Positions 55,984 through 64,000 of a DNA stretch of 64,000 nucleotides are shown here, in pieces; within the stretch, counting starts at the first letter, position 1, and every line of letters starts with the position of its first letter. A program made the position numbers and the translations under genes. Source of the DNA: Lepus europaeus (taxonomy: Eukaryota; Chordata; Mammalia; Lagomorpha; Leporidae); the NCBI RefSeq assembly GCF_033115175.1, contig NC_084827.1:62929201-62993200 (forward strand). The letters run 5' to 3'. The notes beneath the pieces were generated by a model. It was not told the origin of the DNA, did not search any database, and saw only the letters and a program-made list of their open reading frames with translations.

Positions 55984-56240
55984 GGTGGGCATTTGATGCA
56001 GTGGTTAAAATATGACTTTGGATGCCTGCACCCTATAGCAGAGTGCCTGAGTTCAACTCCCACCTTCATTTCTGATTCCAGATTCCTGCCAACGCATACC
56101 CTGAGAGGCAGAAGGGGACAACTCAAGTTTTGGGGTCCCTGCCATCATATGGCAGACCTGGATTGAATTCCTGGCTCCTGGCTATGGTCTGGCACAGCCT
56201 TGGCTATAGTGGGCATTTGAGGAGTGAACCAGTAGATGGA

Positions 56241-56282
<42 letters not shown>

Positions 56283-56328
56283 CTGCTTCTCCATAACTCT
56301 GCCTTTCAAATAAAAATAAATCTTAAAA
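55984..56328 (+). mobile_element. Old C-SINE
   Basis: GGTGGGCATTTGATGCAGTG to AAATAAAAATAAATC; (TC)n tail. Confidence 0.82.
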
Positions 56329-56425
56329 AAATTAGTATTGTGAAAAAAACTGTGCATGGTTTTCAAAAAAAGTTTGTGCTAAATAAGCTTATCTTTTAAT
56401 TCCATTTCCCCTTAAGTTTTCAAAG
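56329..56425 (+). mobile_element. Short palindromic DNA-transposon (MITE-like) fragment
   Basis: GAAAAAAACTGTGCATGGTT, AAATAAGCTTATCTTTTAAT and CAAAGTGTCC match the forward unit at 59,181-59,305. The left terminus is missing. Confidence 0.6.
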
Positions 56426-56664
56426 TGTCCTTGGATTTTCTTGTTACCCCAAAGTAAGAATGTTTTCACATTTTCTGAAAGGACAAATAGAAGGCTTAGA
56501 TCAATAACAATCTGACCACTGCAAAAAAGCAATTCTCTCTCATTGGAAGAAGCAGATTCCATAATTATCCTCATTACTATCTTATTCCATAAGAAATATT
56601 TAAAGGTTCCTCAATCCAAAAGAAGAGAGAACATAATGAGAGGCTAGCATGCATTAATCTTTTT

Positions 56665-56906
56665 TTTTTTTTAAAGATTTTATTTATTTATTTGAGAGGC
56701 AGAGTTAGAGAGAGAGCGAGAGTGAGAGCGAGAGCGAGAGAGAGCTCTTCCATCCGCTACTTCACTCCCCAAATGGCCGCTCGGCTGGAGCTGGGCCGAT
56801 CTGAAGCCAGGAGCCAGGAGCTTCTTCTGGGTCTCCCACGCAGATGCAGGGGCCCAATAACTTGGGCCATCCTCTACTGCTTTCCCAGGCCACGGCAGAG
56901 AGCCAA
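56665..56906 (-). mobile_element. C-SINE, 5' truncated
   Basis: Antisense body stops at CCACGGCAGAGAGCCAAA; no 5' end is found further right. Confidence 0.88.
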
Positions 56907-57379
56907 ATGCGCCACTTCTGCGTCCTTTCTCTCACCCCTCCCAGATGGTGCTCCGCTCTGCCAGAAGCCCCTGATGCAATCTGCCCCTCACAGCCCCATA
57001 CTCCAGCCCTCACGCCTGCTGAACCCCCGGCACCCCCGCTCCCTGCTCCAGCCACTTAATCCACACCTTGTCCTTGCTTGCCACCCCAGTCCTGGGCACT
57101 GCATTCAGTGTGTGGAGCCCTGTCCCCGGCTCTGTGGCAGGGGCTGTGTCCCCACAGCGTTTCTGCTCCTCCCTCCAGGACCACAGTAGGGCCCAGCGCC
57201 AGCAGACCCCACACAGAAGCTCTCTGGAGGGGAAGTGCCTTTTTCAAACCTGTTACTGACATAATCAAGCCCAAGAAAGGCACATAAAGAAGGTTCTGGA
57301 AGAAGCCGCCTGGCTTCTGCCTCCCTGGCCTGCACCTTCTTCCAACACCTGCTCCGAATCCTGGGCAGGACCAGGGATT
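56907..57379. other. Unassigned DNA upstream of the AMER3 island
   Basis: Rising GC content; no gene recognised. Confidence 0.5.
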
Positions 57380-57960
57380 GGGGTCTGCGGCTGGCTGCGG
57401 CGGGTGGGGTGGGGGCGGCGTACCCACACCTGCTCGCTTCCAGGAGTTGGGAGCTCAGTGGGGCCGCAGAGCGGACGGGAGAGCGAGGGATGCAAACCTT
57501 CAGCTCCGCAGAGAGGCAGAGACACCGAGAAACCCACACAAAGCGAGAGGGAGCGAGGGCCGGGCGGCGGCCGCCCTCCCTCTCTCCCGCCCTCCCGTCG
57601 CAGCCCACTCCCGAGTCCAGCGCGCCGCACCTCGCCCAGCCCTGCGCCAGTCGCCACGTCCCGCAGGCTGCCGGCCCGGCCCCGCCCCTGCCGTCACCCT
57701 CGGCGGCTTTAACCCTCGCCTACCCGCCCCCCGCGCCGCCGCAAAGCCCCTAGAGCGGCTGCGGGTGGGCGCGGACACGCCGCCTCCCTCCGCCCTGCCC
57801 GCCGCGCGGCGCCGGGAGCTGACCGTGGTGCTGAGCGCGCGGCTTGGGCTCGGACGCGGCGCGCAGGGCCCCGTCCCGGCCGCGCCCTGCCGCACTCCTG
57901 GCCTCCAAGCGGTAAGTCGCCGGGGCCCCGAGAGGCTGCATGGGACCCGGCCGCGCGGAT
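57380..57960 (+). promoter_or_regulatory. AMER3: AMER3 CpG island / promoter region
   Basis: Dense CpG (GGGCCGGGCGGCGGCCGCCC, GCGCGCGGCTTGGGC), TATA-less, ending in a splice donor. The sequence outside is far poorer in CpG. Position relative to the AMER3 coding exon supports its promoter role. Confidence 0.8.
57480..57911 (+). other. AMER3: AMER3 non-coding exon 1 (5' end uncertain)
   Basis: The donor CCAAGCG|GTAAGTCG at 57,911/57,912 is strong. The left boundary is a guess inside the CpG island. If transcription starts at or before 57,490, the exon carries an ATG at 57,490-57,492 opening a frame of 87 codons to 57,753, a possible upstream ORF. The long GC-rich frames on both strands here are otherwise compositional. 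Confidence 0.6.
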
Positions 57961-59089
57961 GTGGACTTTGGAGGTGGGGGGAGGGGAGGATTTGGGAATA
58001 TTTGTGCTTTCTGTCGCGCGATGGGCGGCCCCACGCAGGACCCGGGGTCGGCACCCTCTCCACTCCTTGGTGCCCAGCGGAGATGGTGCTGATGAGGGTG
58101 GGGCTTGGGAGTGGTGACCCTTGGGGTATGAGCTAAGGAAGGGGAGAAACCCTTCGGGGATTGGGGAAGGCCCATCTTCCTGTCCCCCGCAGGGAGGCCC
58201 AGGGGCTTCCTCCGAGGAGGTGGGCTGGGACCTTCGCTCCCCAAAGGCCCTTTGTCTTCCAATGTGGGGGTTGGGTGGCTCTCTGATGCTCTCATCCTAG
58301 ATTCTATTTCTGCTTTATACTCCACCCCCACCCCTGAACGCGGGAGCATTCCCTTCCTACAATGGCCTCACTCCATCCACCCGATGACAAGGCAAGGCTC
58401 CTACGGAGGTGCACTACTGCCCTATGGCCTGCACCCCACCCCAGTCTGCAGGAAGTCCTTGGGCGGAGCTCCCTCCCACACCTGCACTTTCTTAGCACCA
58501 TGCCTACCTTTGTATTTCACTGTTGTGATCTTCCTGGGTATTGGGGGTGGGACAGGGAAAGGCATAGCAAATACTGAAACTATTAGCCTTGAAGTTCTCG
58601 GAACGCTCCTCCTGCTGCTGTCTTCCTGCAGGGGTTTTATTTTGCCCCCTGGAATCTGACACCAGGTCACTTCTCGTTGAAAGGGAAAGAAAGGCATCAA
58701 GTTACCTTCTCCACAGGAAGAGGAAGTCCTAGGCAGCTGAGCCAGTTACCCAGCTTGTAGAAAAGTAGCCTGTAGCTGACTTCATTTGCTCAATTTGCAG
58801 TAAGTCCACATCCTGGTGTGTGCATGGAGGCGAGAGGTGCCTGGACAGACACTGGCATCTCTGCTCCCACCTTCTCTCTGCTGGACTCTGCTTCTGCTTC
58901 TGCACCGCCTCCTCGTGCTTGTTCTTTACTTTCCATTTTGGCCTGGAGCTGGCGTCACCTGTGAACATTCAGACTCAGGCCATGTCACGCCCTTGATGGA
59001 TGACTCCCCATGGCTCATAGAATGTAGGCCAGGTCTCCCCGCCCAGCCAGTCTGCCAAGCAGCTCGGGCTGTTTTTCATATCTCTCCAT

Positions 59090-59305
59090 ACTAGGGCATT
59101 TCAAAAAGCTTGTGGAAAATGAAATTACAAGATAAATTTACTTTTCAATGCAGAAAGATTTCAAAATCCATCCAGAGACAGGGTCTTCAAAAAGTTCATG
59201 GAAAATGTGCATTATGAAAACACCATGCATGGACGGGCAAGTTTTTTGGGGAATGAAATAAGCTTATCTTTTGATTCCATGTCCACAACTTTTAAAGAGC
59301 ACTCT
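59090..59305. mobile_element. Head-to-head pair of short MITE-like elements
   Basis: 59,090-59,180 is the reverse complement of the unit (CATTTCAAAAAGCTTGTGG, AAATTACAAGATAAATTTAC) and 59,181-59,305 is the forward unit (TCTTCAAAAAGTTCATGG to AACTTTTAAAGAGC). Unit ends are roughly inverted repeats of about 24 bp. Confidence 0.65.
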
Positions 59306-59579
59306 CCTATTCTCCTTCTCTTGCTCCTTGAGGCCTTTTGGAAGGGCTCACTTCCTGTCTGAAATATACTACCCACGTCTTTTTCCTGGCCATCTTCTGC
59401 TGTCTTTCAGGTTTTGGATAAATATTACATCCTTCACACAGAGTTGATGAGATATGTAGACTGTGTAGTCCCTGTTCTTGTGTGATCTGCAGGTGTATCT
59501 TGGGGAGTCAGCACTGGGCCTTGGTGTTTTAAAAAATAACACACACACACTGCACTTGTAGAATTCAAAATTCCAGCAT

Positions 59580-59875
59580 CCAGAGTCATGGTACAACAGG
59601 TTAAGCCCCTGCTTGTGATGCTGTCATCCCACTTCAGAGTGCCTGTTTGAGTCCCATCTGCTCAGCTTCCTATCCAGCTCTCTGATAATGCACCTGGGAG
59701 AGCAGCAGAAGATGGTACAAGTACTTGTGCCCCTGCCACCCATGTGGGACACCAGGATGGAGTTACTGGCTCCTGGCTTTAGCTCTTGAGGTCATGTGGG
59801 GGAGTGAACCAGCAGATGAAAGATTCTCTCTCTGTTTCTCTACCTTTCAAATAAATAAATAAATCTTTAAAAAAA
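59580..59875 (+). mobile_element. C-SINE, older
   Basis: AGTCATGGTACAACAGGTTA to AAATAAATAAATAAATC. Confidence 0.85.
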
Positions 59876-62472
59876 TTCCAGACCCATTATCATCCTCTTC
59901 AGGAAACTTAGATGTAAACCTATGGCTAAGATATCTCACATAAAATATATCATTTTTGTACATCACAGCTCACAGCTGATTTATGGTTGGAGCCTTGGAC
60001 CTTAGGGAATCCTCACAGGACCCAGTGACAGAGCCAGTGGCTGCTGAGCGTGCCGTCAGGAGGGCGGGTCTGCTTGGTGCTTCAGGGGGATCCATGTGGT
60101 GCAAGGTGGAGAGAATCTGCCCTCTTCCGAGCTGGAATTTCACTGACGGAGCCTCTAGCTACAGGGCTAGAGTGTGCGTTTTTGCAACTGAGAACTTGGA
60201 TGCATTTGGCTTCAGCCCTCGGGCAGTGACAGTGCCAACATCTGGCTGTCCATACAGATCCCACTGTGCCTCTGAGAACTGTCGTGGGAGGTGACTGCTC
60301 AGTCTGCTTCCAGCCAGGCAGTGGCAGGGGGTGGGGGTGGCTCCCACCCACATCACTTACAACCACACATTTCCAAAAGGACAGACTCTGATCAAATATT
60401 TTAACGTAGAAATGCACTGGACTGAACAGACTAGAGCTCATGTGGCTGTTCCAGTATCGATGCTTCGACTTCATTGCGTGGTACCTTAGTGCCTGTTGTG
60501 CTATCTGTGAGCAGAGTGACAAACTCAGAAGCAGGCTTGGCAGCATATCAGTGACACTGGTCCAGTCATCTCGAGCAGTGACAGCCATTTTGAAGGATCA
60601 TTTTCCAAGTTCAGAGTGGAGTGAAATTTCCATCTGTTCATGATTTGAAATCAGTTGATTGCTCTGAGAACGGAGAAGCTGGTAGTCTCATTTGTAGAGA
60701 TCTATAGCTTATCAAATAAACCATCTCAATTCTTGCAGCTGCAAAATTCTGCAGATAGTGAGATCATCCTTGTGGCCTGTTTCAAGTAATTTCCAAGAGC
60801 ATGGTTAAAAAAATAGAATTTCCCCAAACATTGAAAAGGATAAATGAAGTAGGTATCTCATAGTGAATGTCTCCAAAACTTCCTGCCCTCAAAATTTAAT
60901 TGCCACCAATTATCACTTTTCTAAGTTTGGGTTTGGTGCTTTTGTCGCTTGTAATCTTCACTTTTATTGTGCATTTCAAAATGCTTTGGAAAAATATGCT
61001 TGTTATTCTACTTCTAGATTTCCCTTCAGAGAGAATGTGAGCAGTTGGTTCATAAAATGTCAAGTTCAGAATCATGCAGGCTTGGCTCCATTCCCAGCCC
61101 TGTCCTTTGCCCCCCATGTCACCTGGGCCAGTGAACTGACTTTTCTGAATCTGAGCTTGTCTTTTATCAAATAATGGTAGCAAAAGCCCATCTCTTCCAA
61201 GGTTAGGGACCAAGCTCTTTGCTCCAATAGGTGGGTGTAACAGAGACTCAAGTCTGGGTTGTCTAATGCCAGAGCCTGTGTAATAAACACTATGCTGTGT
61301 GCAGCAAAAGCTCAGAAGAACTGGGGGAGACCTCACCTAGGCTGCAAAGGAATGTGCCAAGGGGAAATGGAGTCTGCAGGTGCAAGGTGGGAAGGTCTGG
61401 GCACAAGCCATCTGGCAGGGGGCAGAAGAGCCAGTATGGCAGCTTGGGGCACCATTTCCCGTCCAGGGTGCTGCTACCAAGAGCTGAGCTGCAGCTGGCA
61501 AAATGCCTGCTCCTTTGCTTATCTTCCTGCCAAAGGCCTGAGGTGCCCGTTGGAAGGGAGGAAGTGCTGCCCACGGGTGGCAGCAGGTGGAGGCTGGTCA
61601 GCTTGGATCCCAGGAGCCCCTACAATGCCAACTTAGCCAACTGGACTGTGAAGCAGCCCCTCTGTCTATCCAAGTCCTTGTGCAGAAGCATTTCAGGGAC
61701 TGTCAGCTCGTAGCTGTCACACAGCCATCTGGAGGGTGCTCCGCGGGTTCCCAGGGGAGTGAGTGTGAAAGGCAGCAGGCTGACAGAGCCGCTTGCTTTC
61801 ACACTTGTGGCCGTCCTGCTCACAGGCTGGGAGCTGGGGGAGTGACTGCAGGGCTGCCTACGGAGCAGTCCCATGCAGACACCAGACACTGTTTCTCCCT
61901 GGCCAGACTGATGAAGGACGGACACTAAGCCACTCACCACCAAGAAAGTTGGGTGGAGGGGAGCAGTGGCACTGGAACAGAGTGTGTTTCACGTAAAAGG
62001 AGAGGGCGGGTCCTGGGCCATGTGGAGACAGCGAGCAGGATCTCAGGGGAGGTTCTCAGATTGGGCCATCTGGCTTTGCCTTCTCTTGCTGAGGTCTTGG
62101 GGATCTCCAAACGTACCTCAGAGACAGCAGACTTGAAACTAGACAAGAGTTCCTCTCTCCCAAAGTAACTTTTGGGACAAGTCCCTTGCACCTCACTTTG
62201 CTGGCCTCCCCCTTTCCTTGGCTGTTGCCACCTTGCATTGTCCCATTCTCTTGGCCTCAGCATTTAGAACTCCCTGCTGCTTTTCTTTCTTATCTGGCAG
62301 CTGAATGCCTTTGGAAGAGTCTCCGATTTCACCCTTTGTAGCTTCCATACACCTTGCTCCCTGCCCTAAGCCTGTTTGCCTCTTATGAGTTCTCTCTGTC
62401 CTCACTCCTTCAGTCCTTCACTCACACGTCAGGTGCAGGCTAGTTCATGTTAGGTCATCAACTTCATTGTAA

Positions 62473-62876
62473 TTTTTAAAAAATATTTATTTATTTATTT
62501 GAAAGTCAGAGTTACACACAGAGAGAAGGAGAGGCAGAGAGAGAGAGAGAGAGAGAGAGGAGAAAGAGAGAGGGAGAGGAAGGGGGAGATGAAGAGCGAG
62601 GGAGAGAGAGAGAGAGAGAGAGGTCTTCTATTTATCTGCTGGTTCACTCCCCAGATGGCTGTAATGGTCGTAGTTGCACTGATCCAAAGCCAGAAGCCAG
62701 GAGCTTCTTCTTTGTGGATGCAGGGGTCCAAGGACTTGGGCCATCTCCCACTGCTTTCCCAGGCCATAGCAGAGAGCTGGATTGGAAGTGGAGCAGCTGG
62801 GACTTGAACTGGCACCCATATGGGATGCCAGCACTACAGGCGGCAGCTTTATCCACTATGCCACTGAGCCATCCCC
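62473..62876 (-). mobile_element. C-SINE with long (GA)n tail
   Basis: Antisense; tail of about 120 purine-rich bases; ends CACTGAGCCATCCCCCCATC. Confidence 0.92.
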
Positions 62877-63678
62877 CCATCACCAATTTCATTGTGCATC
62901 TGCTTCTGCCCACCATTGGAAGACATCCATGACCCCAAGATCAGGCTAGACATCCTAGCTGTGCTAGAACAATCTCACACTAGCACTCTTCCAGCTTCCC
63001 GACTCCCACGCCCAGGGCACACCCCAGTGTCTTTCCTAGTGATCTCAGGGACGGTCCCTGGCTGGCACCAATATCCGCTGGTGAAGTGTGCATGGAAGGT
63101 GACAGCTGCCTGTCCATCAACCCAGGGTGCTCTGTGTTTCCCTGTTGGCCTGCTCCTTGCCCCAGGCTGCTTCCACTCTGAGGTTCTCTCTCCCCGCTCC
63201 ATCTTCAAGCTCAGCTGTGTCTTGTCTGATGGCCTCAGTGTAGGTTGAGTCTTGCTTTCTCCAGCAGATACACAGCCCTGGAGGGCAGTGAGGGTGTTCC
63301 CTGACTGCCTTTGGCCCAGGAGTAGACAGATTTGGGTCTTTGTGGATGAACTGAGGTGCTATGGGTAGGACACTGAGAAAGGGAGCTTCAGATGAGCTCA
63401 GAGGTGCTTGGGTGCTTCAAAAACCCAGCAGCTCCAGTGAGCTCTCATTTGGGTTCCTATGGGGTGTCTTCAGGCTTAACTTCTCTGGGAATCCATTGCC
63501 TATGAAGGCAGAAGTGAAGACCATGGGTAGGGCTGTCCCATCCCTCTCTCTCTCACCTCTGCTGGGACCCAAGCTCCTGCAGCCACACCAGTCGTGCAAG
63601 AAAGGGTGGGCAGAGGTCTTCCGGAGCCCATGGGCCTCCCAATATAGTAGACTAAGTCCCTCCTGCTTTCCTTCACAG

Positions 63679-63699
63679 TGACAGGGACCACGGGCAGCA
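63679..63699 (+). other. AMER3: AMER3 exon 2, 5' untranslated part
   Basis: Follows the acceptor CTTTCCTTCACAG at 63,678; 21 untranslated bases lead into the start codon with a GCA-ATG-G context. Confidence 0.85.
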
Positions 63700-64000
63700 A
63701 TGGAGCTGAAGAGAGGGAAGACCTTCATCAAATCCAGCCTGCAGATTGCCCACGAGAGAGCCCCAGAGCCAGCAGCCACTGCTCTAGCAAGGGAGGATGC
63801 AGGCTCCAGTGAGAAGGGCTCCCACACCCGGCCCACTGTCCACGGGTCTGATGGATGCCCCAACAAGGAGGTACAGTCGGACTCAGAAGCGGGACCTGTG
63901 GCCTCTGGGGCCACCTTCAAACTCGTTCGGAAGAGCAAGACCCATGAGAGTGTACCTGGGGCTGGCAGGGCAGCCGGCACCTCTGGGCAGCTGGTGGGCA
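63700..64000 (+). CDS. AMER3: AMER3 (APC membrane recruitment protein 3), N-terminal part, cut by window end
   Basis: The frame from 63,700 reads MELKRGKTFIKSSLQIAHER and continues for 100 residues without a stop to the window edge; the N-terminus matches remembered human AMER3 (MELKRGKTFIKSSLQISHEK). Other landmarks in order: GCPNKE (about 63-68), GATFKLVRKSKTHESV (about 80-95), SGQLVG at the edge. AMER family proteins bind the APC armadillo repeats and modulate Wnt/beta-catenin signalling. Family members bind PI(4,5)P2 through a basic N-terminus, and the Lys/Arg residues at 4, 5, 7 and 11 fit that. The coding sequence is expected to sit in one large exon (human about 860 residues), so most of the protein lies beyond the window. 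Orientation and order GPR148 then AMER3 agree with human 2q21.1. Confidence 0.95.
   Translation, partial: MELKRGKTFIKSSLQIAHERAPEPAATALAREDAGSSEKGSHTRPTVHGSDGCPNKEVQSDSEAGPVASGATFKLVRKSKTHESVPGAGRAAGTSGQLVG

Larger units (their letters stand above)
57912..63678 (+). other. AMER3: AMER3 intron 1
   Basis: 5.8 kb from GTAAGT to TTTCCTTCACAG. It holds two SINEs and a MITE-like inverted pair; otherwise unique sequence (58,200-59,090, 59,980-62,470, 62,880-63,670) with no gene or RNA recognised. Confidence 0.7.

Noticed and set aside
39791-57000. Searched for a second protease gene copy next to the intact GPR148
   Set aside because: No GDSGGP, AAHC or related exon was found; the duplication apparently stops within or just after GPR148.
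57378-58349. Overlapping frames of 252, 199 and 187 codons in the AMER3 CpG island
   Set aside because: Stop-poor because of GC content, on both strands, and crossing the strong AMER3 splice donor.
1-64000. tRNA genes, CRISPR arrays, operons, replication origins
   Set aside because: None seen. tRNA-like motifs belong to C-SINE heads, and the regular repeats are minisatellites.

Overview
This is mammalian nuclear DNA, almost certainly from a lagomorph (rabbit or a close relative). About 44 C-type, tRNA-derived lagomorph SINEs are recognisable, on both strands, together with antisense 3' ends of the rabbit LINE-1 family. The genes match human 2q21.1 / mouse chromosome 1B: a testis-type serine protease of the PRSS39/PRSS40 (TESP) group, GPR148, then AMER3. 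These identifications come from protein features and remembered family sequences, not from a search.

Layout. 1-1,160: a 37-bp GAT-rich minisatellite and its decayed edge. 1,160-3,385: an old segmental-duplication copy (copy A) that contains an inverted block and a 5' fragment of a GPR148 pseudogene. 3,415-10,010: a five-exon serine protease gene on the minus strand, open in frame from signal peptide to hydrophobic tail, with a small GC-rich start region (9,880-10,350). 10,400-32,600: repeat-dense intergenic DNA with old LINE-1s on both strands, MaLR-type LTR fossils, two solo LTRs, many SINEs and an RPL39 processed pseudogene. 33,440-39,000: copy B of the segmental duplication, which carries the intact single-exon GPR148 (38,723-39,790). 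39,800-57,000: repeat-dense DNA. 57,380-57,960: the CpG island and non-coding first exon of AMER3, then a 5.8-kb intron. The start of the large AMER3 coding exon lies at 63,700 and runs off the window.

The three genes do not form a functional unit; they are syntenic neighbours. The protease would act at or outside the plasma membrane (in male germ cells if it follows its mouse relatives), GPR148 is an orphan rhodopsin-like receptor, and AMER3 is an APC-binding Wnt regulator.

The most interesting feature is the duplication pair. Two tracts (about 480 bp direct, about 360 bp inverted) are roughly 97-98% identical by eye between copies about 33-36 kb apart, while the sequence around them, including the GPR148 fragment, is far more diverged. 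That mosaic suggests gene conversion between old duplicates, in a geometry that could also support deletion or inversion across the protease gene. I found no CRISPR, operon-like or other undescribed defence-type system.
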